NCBI GenBank assembly: GCA_017507125.1
Contig: JAFWBQ010000020.1
Location: 1 to 51,114 of the forward strand
Length of the DNA stretch: 51,114 nucleotides
Reading direction: 5' to 3'
Origin: Lentisphaeria bacterium
GTDB lineage: Bacteria; Verrucomicrobiota; Lentisphaeria; Victivallales; Victivallaceae
Shown here: positions 9,871-19,429 of the stretch, piece by piece
How the letters are laid out: each line of letters starts with the position of its first letter
Position numbering within the stretch: position 1 is the first letter of the stretch
Notes under the pieces: model-generated
What the model was told of the DNA's origin: nothing
Databases searched by the model: none
Seen by the model: only the letters and a program-made list of their open reading frames with translations
Made by a program: the position numbers and the translations under genes

Positions 9871-9958
9871 GGAAAACTTATATCTTTGAGAATTATTGAA
9901 ATATGACTTGTTAAACCAGGCATGCACAGTAAATTTCTGAAAAATTACTCAAAAACCC

Positions 9959-9987
9959 TTGCAACTGCCTTTACACGGAGCTATATT
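9959..9987 (+). promoter_or_regulatory. Promoter of the first DUF4838 gene
   Basis: TTGCAA (9959-9964), 17-base spacer, TATATT (9982-9987). Expected start near 9994 gives a leader of about 58 bases, which rules out the ATG at 9959 and supports the ATG at 10052. Confidence 0.7.
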
Positions 9988-10051
9988 AACACAAACGGGT
10001 GTTTTTATTATTGGATTTTTAATCATCAAAATCAAAAACAAGGAACATGAT

Positions 10052-12892
10052 ATGAAGAAATTGTTTTCGCTGCTGGCACTGTTTTTATTGTGCTGTACGC
10101 TCTCTGCCGCCGGAAGAAGTATCAAAATTTCCGGGAAAGTGGAAAAAATCACCGGTATTGAACTTCTTCAGGACACCCAGGGAGGAGTGGTCAGTTATGC
10201 GGTATCTGAGCTTCGCCGCTGTCTTAAACTTGCCACCGGCAAAGAGATCCCCCTGGTCAAAAAGCCCACTCCCGGAAAATTCACCATCATCCTGGGCGGC
10301 GGCGAAAATGCCCGTAAAGCCGGTGTTGATGTGACAAAACTTCCCGATGAGGGGTTTTATATCCGCCGTGCGGGGAATAAAGTTTATATTGCAGGCAGAG
10401 ACACAGAAAGAGTCAATATCGGTAAATATGCCACCAATGCCCGCACCTTTATGCGGGGAACTTTGAGCGGAACGTATGATTTTCTTGAGCGTTTTGCCGA
10501 GGCCGGATTCTTCTTTGCCGGTGAAAAGGGAACAGTTATTCCTTTCAAAGGCGCTCTCATGCTGCCTGAGAAGATCGACATTATGGACTCCCCTGATATG
10601 ATGTTCCGCTCCTTTTACTCAGGCCGCTGCAAAAGTTACGACTCCCGTTTCTCCTTTTACGACCTTGAGCGCAACGCCCATATCCGCAACCGCACCTCTG
10701 AAAAGCGTATCAACTTCGGTCACGGACTGGTCTTTTTGAACTATATCGGACGCTTTGCCAAGAGCCACCCCGAATACTTTGCCCTTACGAAAGATGGCAA
10801 ACGCCACTGTGATCCCGCTCTGCCTCACCCCGGACAGCTCTGCTACACAAGCGGGATCCGCGAAGAGATCTATCAGGACGCCAAAGCATGTTTTTCCGGC
10901 AAACCCGCCTCAAGCCGCGGCTTGAAAAGCTGGCACTATCAGACCTTTGCCGGAGGCGTTTTCTGCATCATGCCTCAGGATTCATTCATGTGGTGCAGCT
11001 GCAAAAATTGTGCAAAGATCTGGGATAACAGCGAACCTGTCACTTCTCCCAAAGCGCGCAAGATCATCAGCGCATTCATGTTCAAATTCTTTGCCGAGAT
11101 CTCTGAACGGCTGACCCGTGACGGCATCAAGCACACTCTGAGTACCATGTCTTATCTGCCTTACGATGTGGTGCCTGAGTTTGCGCTCCCAAAAGAACTG
11201 ATGATCCAGGTCGCTGTAACGGGCAAGGGGGGAACTTCTGCCAAAGATAAGGCTGAGACCGCCGAACTCAAAGCATGGTACGAAAAGACCGGCAGCAAAG
11301 TGACCGCCTGGACTTACGCCATGGGCAAACACATGAGCAAGAATTTCCCGGGAGTCCCTGCCATGATGCCCCGCCATGCGGCACGGTTCCTCAAGAACAA
11401 TCAGAAGTATCTGGACGGCGTTTTCTTTGAATCCGAAACCGACCATTTTCACTTCAACGATCTCAACTACTGGATGATCAGCAAGCTCATGTGGAACAAC
11501 TCCCTTGATCCCGAAAAACTTCTTGATGAATATTTTACAAGGATGTTCGGCAAGGGCGCACCCTATATGGCTGAATTTTATGCCGACCTTGAAAACAACT
11601 GGTGCGAAAAGATCCTGGGTAACACGGTCATGAGTGACCTCGGTCCTGTGACCAAGGTTCCCGCTGTCCGCGAGATCTGGAACAATATCTACTCTGCCGC
11701 AAAGATGAAACATTACAATACCCTCTTTGACAGGGCGCTTAAAGCCGCCGCTGCCGACAAAGGAGCTGTGGAGCGTCTTAAATTCGTCCGTCAACATCTG
11801 CTGGGACCCATTGCAAAGACCGCCGATTATTTCCATCAGCTCCAGAGAGGCATGGATTTCTGGATCGCCTACTGTCCGGGTAATATCTGGCTTCGTCCCT
11901 TCAAGGGGGATTTCCACGATGTGAATACGAAGATCTCTCTGCGTAAAGAGGGGGAAAAACTTATTATCACGGGCGAATGTGAAGAACCCCGCATGAAAGA
12001 GATCCTTGCCAAAGCGGTGAAGCGGGATGACGCTATGACCTTTGCCGACTCCTGTGTGGAAATATTGCTCAATCCTTCCGGCGACAGACAGAACTATTTC
12101 CAGTTTGTGGTCAACTCCAACGGTACTCTGACCGATTACAAGTGCCGCCGCAACGGAAAAAGCCAGATCTCATGGAACAGCTCCGCCACTGCAAAAGCTG
12201 AAAAACTGGAAAAATCATGGCGTTTTGAAGTGACCATTCCTCTGAAAGATCTGGGGCCCATCTCTTCCGACGGTATCCCTGCCAACTTTGCCCGCAACCG
12301 TGCCTTTACTGACGGCGCCAAACCTGTTTTTTATATGTGGGCGCTCTTCCCCGGTTCCAGCCGCGGATTCCACTCCATCGGCGAATGGGGCAAGATCGTT
12401 TTGACTCCCAAACCTGCCAACATCGTGCTTAACGGCAACTTTGAGAAGGTTGATCCCAAGAGCAAAAAGGCCGTAAATTGGAGTTACTGGCCCAAGAAAG
12501 GTATCAAGATCTCTCTTGACACCCGTACCTTCATTTCCGGCGGACACTCCCTGCGTATGGAGCTTGACGGCACCGTCAAAGGCAACGCTTCTGCCGGGTG
12601 CCGTATGCCCGGACTCAAACCTGATACCCGCTACCGGATCAGCTATTACCTCAAGACCAAAGATCTTGTGGGCAAGATCGGTGCCGGGGCATGGATCTAT
12701 TTTTCCAATACCGGCTCTGCCGCTCTGCCCCGGAACCGGATCCTCGGAACCAATCCCTGGCACCGTGTGTGTGTGGAGTTCAAAACTCCTGCCAATACCG
12801 GCAAGGACTATGTGCCCCCTCTGGGACTGTGGATCTGGAACGCCAAAGGTACTGCCTGGTTTGACGAGATCCGCATAGACGAAGTCAAATAA
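10052..12892 (+). CDS. Secreted DUF4838 protein with C-terminal binding modules
   Basis: A 946-residue exported protein. A signal peptide (about 1-20) is followed by a GH20-type N-terminal fold (YAVSELRRCLKLATGKEIP, then ILGGGENA), a DUF4838 TIM-barrel-like core with a C315-x-C317-x-x-C320 motif (WCSCKNC) after MPQDSF, a CBM9-like domain (DSCVEILLNPSGDRQNYFQF) and a C-terminal CBM4/9-like domain (VLNGNFEK to the end). DUF4838 proteins are predicted glycosidases; activity is not established for most. The start was moved to the ATG after AAGGAA because it opens the signal peptide and lies downstream of the promoter. It is followed 26 bases later by a membrane protein. A paralogue lies at 34135-37065. 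Confidence 0.85.
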   Translation: MKKLFSLLALFLLCCTLSAAGRSIKISGKVEKITGIELLQDTQGGVVSYAVSELRRCLKLATGKEIPLVKKPTPGKFTIILGGGENARKAGVDVTKLPDEGFYIRRAGNKVYIAGRDTERVNIGKYATNARTFMRGTLSGTYDFLERFAEAGFFFAGEKGTVIPFKGALMLPEKIDIMDSPDMMFRSFYSGRCKSYDSRFSFYDLERNAHIRNRTSEKRINFGHGLVFLNYIGRFAKSHPEYFALTKDGKRHCDPALPHPGQLCYTSGIREEIYQDAKACFSGKPASSRGLKSWHYQTFAGGVFCIMPQDSFMWCSCKNCAKIWDNSEPVTSPKARKIISAFMFKFFAEISERLTRDGIKHTLSTMSYLPYDVVPEFALPKELMIQVAVTGKGGTSAKDKAETAELKAWYEKTGSKVTAWTYAMGKHMSKNFPGVPAMMPRHAARFLKNNQKYLDGVFFESETDHFHFNDLNYWMISKLMWNNSLDPEKLLDEYFTRMFGKGAPYMAEFYADLENNWCEKILGNTVMSDLGPVTKVPAVREIWNNIYSAAKMKHYNTLFDRALKAAAADKGAVERLKFVRQHLLGPIAKTADYFHQLQRGMDFWIAYCPGNIWLRPFKGDFHDVNTKISLRKEGEKLIITGECEEPRMKEILAKAVKRDDAMTFADSCVEILLNPSGDRQNYFQFVVNSNGTLTDYKCRRNGKSQISWNSSATAKAEKLEKSWRFEVTIPLKDLGPISSDGIPANFARNRAFTDGAKPVFYMWALFPGSSRGFHSIGEWGKIVLTPKPANIVLNGNFEKVDPKSKKAVNWSYWPKKGIKISLDTRTFISGGHSLRMELDGTVKGNASAGCRMPGLKPDTRYRISYYLKTKDLVGKIGAGAWIYFSNTGSAALPRNRILGTNPWHRVCVEFKTPANTGKDYVPPLGLWIWNAKGTAWFDEIRIDEVK

Positions 12893-12904
12893 GAAAAACT
12901 CAAA

Positions 12905-12918
12905 AAGGAGCGCTCCTT
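12905..12918 (+). promoter_or_regulatory. Shine-Dalgarno inside a perfect 14-base palindrome
   Basis: AAGGAGCGCTCCTT ends one base before the ATG at 12919, with the GGAG core 8 bases from the start codon. As RNA it could fold into a 5-pair stem with a GCGC loop that hides the ribosome-binding site. Confidence 0.7.
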
Positions 12919-13650
12919 ATGTTGGAAAAAGTCGTTGTGTACATTAGCAGCGCAGGAACATTACTGGCGTTTCCGGGGTTGTTCCTTTATTGTATTTTTG
13001 AAGCGCAGCAAAATGAAAAGCCCCGGCTTTGGTACCAGATCGGAGCACTTCTTGCTTTAGGCGTTTATTCCCTGGTGTTTTGCTGGTTTTCTGCGCAAGT
13101 GCGTTCAATAGCTCCTTTTGAACTTATCAACAGAGAACGGCGCTTTTTCTGGGATTTTTTTATAAAAGAACTTGAGAAAAATGATTCTTTTTCCGCTGCT
13201 GCGCAGGCAATGAATTTTCATCTTCCTGAAGTGGAAAAATTCATTCAGGGGATTGCCTCAGACATTCTTTTGAGCGGCATTGTTTCACTTTCTGCCGCAT
13301 TGGTTCTGTTGGCAGCTGTTGTTGTGATGATGGTGAAAAGCAGGAAAAAGAAAGTGGCTCCATGGCTTTTGACAGGAACCGTTGCCGCCAGTTGTGTCTT
13401 CGGCGCTCTGGGCGGACATCTCTCTTTTTTCAGCAGCGCGATCAAGCATAAACTGACTTGGTACTCGGTGCTCCAGACAAAAATCCTTGACGAGTGTGTC
13501 AGAGAGAAAAAAGGGGAATTCCGCACCAATAAAGAGATCGCCGCACAGTTGCCGCACTATCTCAAAGAAACGCCTCATGCCTTCGGTGAAAGCTGGGAAC
13601 GTCTGGAAAAGATTTTCTATGTAAAAACTTTCTCAAAAAGCGCTCAATAA
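12919..13650 (+). CDS. Four-helix membrane protein of unknown function
   Basis: A 243-residue protein I do not recognise. Hydrophobic segments are near residues 5-27, 40-59, 118-139 and 148-170. Between helices two and three is a charged soluble loop (ELINRERRFFWDFFIKELEKNDSF), and a charged C-terminal tail of about 70 residues follows helix four. It has no catalytic or transporter signature. It lies 26 bases after the DUF4838 gene on the same strand with no promoter between, so the two are probably co-transcribed, and it ends at a strong terminator. Its translation may be damped by the palindrome over its ribosome-binding site. Confidence 0.7.
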   Translation: MLEKVVVYISSAGTLLAFPGLFLYCIFEAQQNEKPRLWYQIGALLALGVYSLVFCWFSAQVRSIAPFELINRERRFFWDFFIKELEKNDSFSAAAQAMNFHLPEVEKFIQGIASDILLSGIVSLSAALVLLAAVVVMMVKSRKKKVAPWLLTGTVAASCVFGALGGHLSFFSSAIKHKLTWYSVLQTKILDECVREKKGEFRTNKEIAAQLPHYLKETPHAFGESWERLEKIFYVKTFSKSAQ

Positions 13651-13704
13651 AAAGATTTCAGGATAAAGGATATTTACTTTTACCTGCCCGAACAGGGTAT
13701 AATA

Positions 13705-13738
13705 AAAAGAGGGACTGCGGTGAAGCGGTCCCTCTTTT
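13705..13738. terminator. Bidirectional rho-independent terminator
   Basis: Arms AAAAGAGGGAC (13705-13715) and GTCCCTCTTTT (13728-13738) with a 12-base loop and a T run on both strands. It closes the rightward membrane-protein transcript and the 19-kb leftward run that begins near 32.7 kb. Confidence 0.9.
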
Positions 13739-13754
13739 TTGATGATACAGCTTA

Positions 13755-15044
13755 TCAGTTGGCGCTGTCAAACTTGCTGTTGTTGATATAGACGTTGTTG
13801 AAAGCAAGTGAACCGGTGTCAACAGCGGCATCAATGGGCTTTTCAGCTTCTTCGATGACCACGTTGTCAAGCATGATCCGCTCAAGGGGGAACTCTTTGG
13901 AGCCTTCCAGATAGAGTCCGTTCTTGGCGTAATTGCAGTGGATATTGCAGAATTCAATATCCTTGTAGCAGGTCTTGTCTTCACCGAAACGGGTTCCGGG
14001 ATATTCGCTGACGATGGAAATGGCGTGGTCATCGGTCTTGTCGATCCGGATATCTGCAATGTGAAGACGGTGGATCACACCCCCGCGGCCGGGCGCGGAT
14101 TTGAGCGAAAGTGCCTGCATCATAATATACTCCATGTGGATGTCATGGACATAAACATCTTCGGCACCGCCTGAAAGTTCGCTGCCGATGGCAAAGCCGT
14201 GGAGACACTCGTGGAAGACACAGTTCCGCACCACGATCCGGCGGCAGGGACGGTTGACCCGCAAACCGTCGGCATCCCGTCCTGCCTTCAGCACCACGGC
14301 ATCATCGCCGTTGCGGAAGTGGCTGTTTTCCACCACGACGTTGTCGCAGGAGTCAAGGTCAACACCGTCGTTGCAGACATACATGCTGTCCATGTTGATG
14401 TTGCGGATCGTGATGTGAGAGCTGTAAAGGGGGTGAAGCATCCACATGGGAGCATCCACACAGGTGAAGCCTTCAAAAAGCAGTCTTTCACTGCAGCGGA
14501 GCTGGATCAGGGCAGGACGCAGAAATTCTTTGTCACCGAAAATACGCTCGGAAACAGGAACTTTTTCCCCTTCGAGACGGCGTGCTTTCTGCTGGGAGTC
14601 CAGCTGTTTGGCTGCAACGTGCATCCACCACTCTCTGCCGCCGCAGATGATGCCGTTCCCGGTGATGGCGACGTCATGGAGTTCGTTGCCGTAGATCATG
14701 GGGGAGTAGTTGTAAAGTTCGATTCCCTCCCAGCGGCTCAGGACCACAGGGAGATAGTGTTCGGGCTTGCGTGAAAATTTGATGAAGGCGCCGTCTTCAA
14801 AGTGGAGCTCCACACAGCTTGCCATGTGGATGGGGCCTTCGCAGCGGTAGCGCCCCGCAGGGATGATGACTCTGCCGCCGCCTGATGCGGAACACTCTGT
14901 GATGGCGGCGTTGACGGCGGGTCTGATATCCCCGAAAGGCGCACACTCAACGCGGAATTCACGCTCCGGAATACGGGGCAGCTGGATGTTGTCCACAATC
15001 GCCTGAGCATCGGCTTTGATTTTAGAGGTGTCAACTTTATTCAT
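13755..15044 (-). CDS. GH28-type polygalacturonase-like glycosidase
   Basis: A 429-residue right-handed beta-helix protein of the GH28 family (pectin and rhamnogalacturonan hydrolases). The N terminus has the SGGGRVIIPAGRY turn typical of the family. Catalytic motifs are visible in order, with changes: ND(x2)D at N225, D226 and D229 (YVCNDGVDLDS), GDD at 246-248 (NGDDAVVLKAG), HG at 282-283 (LHGFAIGSE) and LSLKSAPGRGG in place of RxK. No signal peptide is present, so it likely acts on imported oligosaccharides. The ATG at 15044 has AAAGGA 8 bases upstream and is preferred to an in-frame start at 15071. It lies 16 bases after the giant secreted protein and is the last gene of the run. Confidence 0.88.
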   Translation of the reverse strand: MNKVDTSKIKADAQAIVDNIQLPRIPEREFRVECAPFGDIRPAVNAAITECSASGGGRVIIPAGRYRCEGPIHMASCVELHFEDGAFIKFSRKPEHYLPVVLSRWEGIELYNYSPMIYGNELHDVAITGNGIICGGREWWMHVAAKQLDSQQKARRLEGEKVPVSERIFGDKEFLRPALIQLRCSERLLFEGFTCVDAPMWMLHPLYSSHITIRNINMDSMYVCNDGVDLDSCDNVVVENSHFRNGDDAVVLKAGRDADGLRVNRPCRRIVVRNCVFHECLHGFAIGSELSGGAEDVYVHDIHMEYIMMQALSLKSAPGRGGVIHRLHIADIRIDKTDDHAISIVSEYPGTRFGEDKTCYKDIEFCNIHCNYAKNGLYLEGSKEFPLERIMLDNVVIEEAEKPIDAAVDTGSLAFNNVYINNSKFDSAN

Positions 15045-15060
15045 TTTTATTTTCCTTTTG

Positions 15061-18000
15061 TTATTTTTCAACGGTCATGACCGCTGAGAAGTTGAAACTT
15101 TTTCCGCCGGGACCCAGTTCAATATATTTGAAACAGGGTTCAAAGGTTCCGGCAACCTGATTTCCGGCATCCCATACGGCAACACCGGCAAGGGAGGCTT
15201 CAGGCTTGACCGCCAGTTTTGCTTTCACGCCGGGAGCGCCGAAAACAAACTCTTTGGCATCAATGACCTGATCGGGCATGGAAATATTGAAGAGCTGCCG
15301 GACTGTTTTTTCATAGAATTTGTCAATTCCTGTGGTGAAAAGACGCCGGCACATGTCGCGCTTGAATTCAAGGCTTTTCCCCTTGCTTGAAATGCGGGTG
15401 AAACCCTTGTCCAGAGCCGGGAACGCAGGCATGATGTTGTAGCGGATGCCGAATGAAACGGTTCGCTCAGCGTCATTTATGACAGAAGAATCAACTGTGA
15501 TCTTTCTCAGATTATCAGTGAAACGCAAGGTCTGACGGATGATGAGACCGGATACGGCGGGGTGGTCACGGTCAATAAGGCGTCTTTCAGTAACGACTTC
15601 GATTCCGCCTTTGATCTTTTTCTGGGAGAGAACAGTAAAATTTCTTGCAAGCTGCAATGAGGGGGACCATAAGGCAACGGCACCCACGCCACTGACTTTT
15701 CCTCCATGGATCACCTTTTTGCCGTTGACGCTCCAATGGCCCACACAGCTTGCGCCTGCGAAAAATTCAGCACTGTTTCCGCCGGAAGTGAAAAGAAGCA
15801 TCTTATTTTTGTTGTCCGCTTTGCAGCTGATGCCGTCATGGGTGATATCTTCAAGTTTTGACTCGCGCAAACCATTGATTTTTTCATACTTCTCATCGGC
15901 GGCCTTTGCCCTGAGCAGAGAGGGCAGGGCATCTTTCTGAGCTTTTTTCATCTCAGAAGCTGTGAAGAGAGCAAGTTTTTTGTCTGCGGCTTTTTCGGGG
16001 GCGATCTCATAAACGGCGCAGCGGACCGCTCCGGCGTGGAGCGTTACCCCTAGGGCAAGTTCTCTGCCTGTAAAGGCTTTACCGCTGCCGTTTGTAAAAC
16101 GGAATCCGGCTTTTTTGACAGTGTAGCGTACTTCAGGGGAAAGTCCTTTGACTTTGAGGGTGAAGAAAACTTCACCGTCGCGCCAGAAGTTGAAAGCGGC
16201 GACAATAAGAGCTCCATTCATCTCATAAGCGTTGTACTGAAGCATGTTCTGATAAGTATAAGTCCCGAGAAGGGGCTCCACAACAGCTGTGGGGGCGGCG
16301 TAGGGCGCCTGAGGCACAAGCTCAACTCTGCTGTCGGCGCATTTGCCTCTGAAGACATATTTATCATACTTTGCAGCAATATCTGCGGCATCGGCAAATG
16401 CTTTCCAGTACCGGGCATCGTAGCCTTTGGGGTAGGCGTAAACAGTGGCGCCCTCCCAGCGGTTGAAGAGAAATGAAAGCATTTCCAAGGTCAGAGATTC
16501 CGGCTGAGTCACCCAGTCGTTCCCCTGCATTCCGTGGGGGAAGGCAAGGAGTTTGGGCGCCTTTTTGTAATCTTTATTGACGGCGGCGCGGACATCTTTG
16601 GCCTTGAGATAGGTACGCAAATTGAATCCTTTGTTGTAGACATAAGGATTGTGGGAGTACCAGTAGGCATACGGTCCCCAGGGATCGATCCAGTCAAAGT
16701 TGCCGGCGTAGTCAATGGGGTGAGTTTCTTTATCAAAGCCGTTCTGGCGCCATGTGGAACTCATGTTGTCCACCTGGACCCCCGGAATGAAACCAAGGGA
16801 TTTTCCTTTGCCGCCGGTTGCGGCGGTAATGACTTCGTTAAGGGTGTTCATCAGTTTGGCATGTTCCAGACTGCGGAACTTCACCGCCTGTTTGTAATAC
16901 TTGCGGTTGACGGCAAGTTCCTGAGGCCACTCTTTTTTCATCTGTTCTTCAGAAACTCCTGCAAATTTTGCAAATTTCTTGCGGCAAGTGTCACAGAAAC
17001 AACCGCGTCCTGCATAGTAATAAGGCTCCCAGTTTGCCCAGAGTCCATCGGCGCCTGCCAGTTCTCTTTTGATGTAAGGAACAGTGCTTTTAAGGAAGAA
17101 GGGACGCTTTTCATAAACGGCGGCAGGGCAGGTGGAGCGTGCCATTTCGCTCTTGTACTGGTCGCCGATAAAACGGTATTTGTCAGCTTCAGGACGCCCT
17201 TCGGGGGGACCGACTCTGAAACCGTTGGCGATGTAGTAGAGTTCAGGAGTGATATATTTTACCCCTGCTTTGCGCCAGATCTTATAGGCGCTTTTGTGAC
17301 CGGAAATGATCCAGCGGACACCGGAGGCATCATAGAGTTTTGCACATTCTGCCAGAAGATCCGGCGTTTTGTAGTTCATGTAGATGCCACCGGAGTAGAA
17401 TCCCGGCATAAAGATCTCAGGCTTTGCCGCCTTGAATTGAGGAATGATCGTGTAGTTGACATCAATGATGTTGGAAACTCTTTCTCCCTGATCTTCGACC
17501 CAGGCTTTTCCCTGACTCAGTTTCGTTCCGGGGGCAGCCTGGGTTGAAATCAGCATACCCATACGCAAATAACCGTCAAAGGAGCCCATCACCGCCGGAC
17601 GCTCTTTCCATGGCGTAAGATCAACGCGGTATTCAATGCCCTCAGCTCTTTCTTTGCGGCTCAGGAGCTTTAATAATGCCGCATCATGGAATTTGATCTC
17701 TTTAGGCAATACCATGACCAGAGCCGGTTTTTTCAGTTTCAAATCTTTGGGCGCGCAGTTTCTTTTCCAGACATAAGTGATGGTGCCGGGGAGGTTCTGA
17801 GCCAGAGCAAAAGTATGATCCAGTCTGCCCATGGGTGAAAGCTGCAAGGTGAGTTTTTCTGAACTCTTTTCTGCATTCTGTGCTGTGACCGCCAGATTGC
17901 GGAAACTCAAAAATCCTGTGCCGTCGATCCGCAGCACAAGCTCAATGGATTTTATTTCCGCCGGCAGGAGCAGAGCGTTTTTGTAGTTCTGGAAGTTGTT

Positions 18001-18561
18001 TGCAAGGCTGATGCGGAACACTTTGAAATATTTCTGTTTGCCTTTCCACCAGCGTCCGGCGGCTTCTGTGTTGCCGCTGACCAACAGATAGGCTGCACCG
18101 GAACTTGTGAGTTTGCCTTTATATTGAAAACTTATTTCATAAAGTCCCCCCTTGTCATGAGGCAGATTTACAGTTTTTCTCCAGCCGCCTGAAGTGGAAC
18201 CCAAAATTTTCGGGGGAAGAAAACTTTTCAATTCTTCAGGCTTTATGACAGTGAAAACACCACCTTTTTTTTCCCACCTGACCTCTTTGCGTGTTCTGGC
18301 GCGGCGGGGATCTTTGGCGGGAATGGCACTGGTGTGAAGATAACAATAATTGGCCTGCCAACGCAAAGGATCCTTGGGGGCGTCTTTGAGCTTACCGTCA
18401 GAATTGGTCACCAGATTGGCATTCCGGGCGACCACAGCAGGTTTGAAAAGTCCGTCAGAGATTTTTTTAAAGTCAAAAGTTACACCACCTTTGTCAAGAG
18501 CAGAAGCTCCGAAAACTGCGGCGGTGAAAATTGCGGCTGCAGAGAAAAGAATTTTTTTCAT
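15061..18561 (-). CDS. Giant secreted GH-like protein, copy A
   Basis: A 1166-residue protein with a signal peptide (about 1-21, ending GASA) and mature start LDKGGVTFDF. An N-terminal beta-sandwich region is followed by a TIM-barrel-like central domain (about 380-750) with the cysteine motif CFCDTC near residue 521 and a conserved stretch (HPIDYAG, then DWIDPWGPYA), then C-terminal beta-sandwich domains. I cannot place it in a CAZy family; the centre resembles beta-galactosidase-type barrels. It is paralogous to the protein at 19430-22933: the central region is nearly identical and the ends diverge. Shine-Dalgarno AAGGAA lies 9 bases before the ATG. It sits 23 bases after an M55 peptidase gene. 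Confidence 0.8.
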   Translation of the reverse strand: MKKILFSAAAIFTAAVFGASALDKGGVTFDFKKISDGLFKPAVVARNANLVTNSDGKLKDAPKDPLRWQANYCYLHTSAIPAKDPRRARTRKEVRWEKKGGVFTVIKPEELKSFLPPKILGSTSGGWRKTVNLPHDKGGLYEISFQYKGKLTSSGAAYLLVSGNTEAAGRWWKGKQKYFKVFRISLANNFQNYKNALLLPAEIKSIELVLRIDGTGFLSFRNLAVTAQNAEKSSEKLTLQLSPMGRLDHTFALAQNLPGTITYVWKRNCAPKDLKLKKPALVMVLPKEIKFHDAALLKLLSRKERAEGIEYRVDLTPWKERPAVMGSFDGYLRMGMLISTQAAPGTKLSQGKAWVEDQGERVSNIIDVNYTIIPQFKAAKPEIFMPGFYSGGIYMNYKTPDLLAECAKLYDASGVRWIISGHKSAYKIWRKAGVKYITPELYYIANGFRVGPPEGRPEADKYRFIGDQYKSEMARSTCPAAVYEKRPFFLKSTVPYIKRELAGADGLWANWEPYYYAGRGCFCDTCRKKFAKFAGVSEEQMKKEWPQELAVNRKYYKQAVKFRSLEHAKLMNTLNEVITAATGGKGKSLGFIPGVQVDNMSSTWRQNGFDKETHPIDYAGNFDWIDPWGPYAYWYSHNPYVYNKGFNLRTYLKAKDVRAAVNKDYKKAPKLLAFPHGMQGNDWVTQPESLTLEMLSFLFNRWEGATVYAYPKGYDARYWKAFADAADIAAKYDKYVFRGKCADSRVELVPQAPYAAPTAVVEPLLGTYTYQNMLQYNAYEMNGALIVAAFNFWRDGEVFFTLKVKGLSPEVRYTVKKAGFRFTNGSGKAFTGRELALGVTLHAGAVRCAVYEIAPEKAADKKLALFTASEMKKAQKDALPSLLRAKAADEKYEKINGLRESKLEDITHDGISCKADNKNKMLLFTSGGNSAEFFAGASCVGHWSVNGKKVIHGGKVSGVGAVALWSPSLQLARNFTVLSQKKIKGGIEVVTERRLIDRDHPAVSGLIIRQTLRFTDNLRKITVDSSVINDAERTVSFGIRYNIMPAFPALDKGFTRISSKGKSLEFKRDMCRRLFTTGIDKFYEKTVRQLFNISMPDQVIDAKEFVFGAPGVKAKLAVKPEASLAGVAVWDAGNQVAGTFEPCFKYIELGPGGKSFNFSAVMTVEK

Positions 18562-18584
18562 GATCCGGTTCCTTGTTTGACTGT

Positions 18585-19415
18585 TCAGGGGAACATAAAT
18601 CCGTCCATATCCATAATGGGTCCCTTGTACCAGGGGAGCGACTCTTTGTTGGCGGGATAGTAGTCACTCATAGCCTCTGTGATCGTGGGGCGTTCAATGG
18701 TTTCGCCCAGAGGAGAAAGAGGAGGTACATGGGTGTCGTTATCCCACAGACGCAGACGGACGGGCCCCCGGATCACAAAAGGTTTGATCTCGTGACGGCG
18801 GGCAATGCCTTTGCGGGCAGCTTCATAGATCAATTTACAGGCTCTCGAAGGAATGAGAGAACACGCCTGATAACAGGAAAGAGCTTTTTTTGTCTGAACC
18901 TGTTCAATGGCGGGAATCTTTTCCCGGAACTCTGCACAGATCTTGTCATCGCCCGACATCATCACAGAAGGTACTCCCAAGTCTCCGGCAATGGCAGCTG
19001 CCATAGTACCTTCGCTTAAATAAAAGGCGCCATCGTTGACTTCCCACCTGGAATGGGGGATGATGGAACAGGGCGTTGCTCCCATGGCGTGCATGCCGAT
19101 CTGGAGCATACAGTCGAAAGAACTGTCAAAAATGGGAAGCCATTTGCCGGAAGAACTGTTGCGGCCGTGAATGATCTGGCATCGGTCATCAAGTTCTTCG
19201 AAGATGATGTTATAGCCTGAACCGTGATTGTCATTGACATAGACTTCATCAGCACCTTCATCGAATGCGGCTTTTACGGCGGCATTGACTTCGGCAGTCA
19301 GGAGTTTGTACATGCGGTAACGGTGCTGTACGCCTTCTACGCTTGTGTTGGCACGATTTTCCCGGAAACAGAATCCGGCAATACCTTCAATATCGGTTTG
19401 AACGTAAACTTTCAT
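18585..19415 (-). CDS. M55 family D-aminopeptidase (DppA-like), copy A
   Basis: A 276-residue zinc metallopeptidase of family M55, whose founding member DppA of Bacillus subtilis releases D-Ala from D-amino peptides. All ligand motifs are visible: D8 and E10 in QTDIEG, H64 in VNDNHG, H109 in IGMHAMG and E135 in LSEGTMAA. There is no signal peptide, so it acts in the cytoplasm, probably on imported peptides. No dipeptide transporter gene is adjacent, unlike the dpp operons. It precedes the giant secreted protein by 23 bases and follows the other copy's giant gene by 14 bases. It is a close paralogue of the gene at 22972-23802. Confidence 0.92.
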   Translation of the reverse strand: MKVYVQTDIEGIAGFCFRENRANTSVEGVQHRYRMYKLLTAEVNAAVKAAFDEGADEVYVNDNHGSGYNIIFEELDDRCQIIHGRNSSSGKWLPIFDSSFDCMLQIGMHAMGATPCSIIPHSRWEVNDGAFYLSEGTMAAAIAGDLGVPSVMMSGDDKICAEFREKIPAIEQVQTKKALSCYQACSLIPSRACKLIYEAARKGIARRHEIKPFVIRGPVRLRLWDNDTHVPPLSPLGETIERPTITEAMSDYYPANKESLPWYKGPIMDMDGFMFP

Positions 19416-19429
19416 TTTTATTCCAGAAT

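Larger units (their letters stand above)
9735..10051. promoter_or_regulatory. Divergent intergenic region with promoters and A/T-tract inverted repeat
   Basis: This 317-base gap has no gene. It holds the leftward pseudopilin promoter, the rightward promoter of the DUF4838 gene, and between them a long A/T-only inverted repeat (9824-9870). The remaining stretch 9871-9958 is AT-rich and shows no recognisable operator. Confidence 0.7.

Noticed and set aside
10982..11917. A 311-codon minus-strand frame inside the DUF4838 gene
   Set aside because: Antisense to a well supported coding region, with no family motif and no ribosome-binding site.
16534..17547. A 337-codon plus-strand frame opposite the giant secreted protein
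   Set aside because: Antisense shadow; a similar frame occurs opposite the paralogue (20405-21223), as expected when the sense strands are similar.
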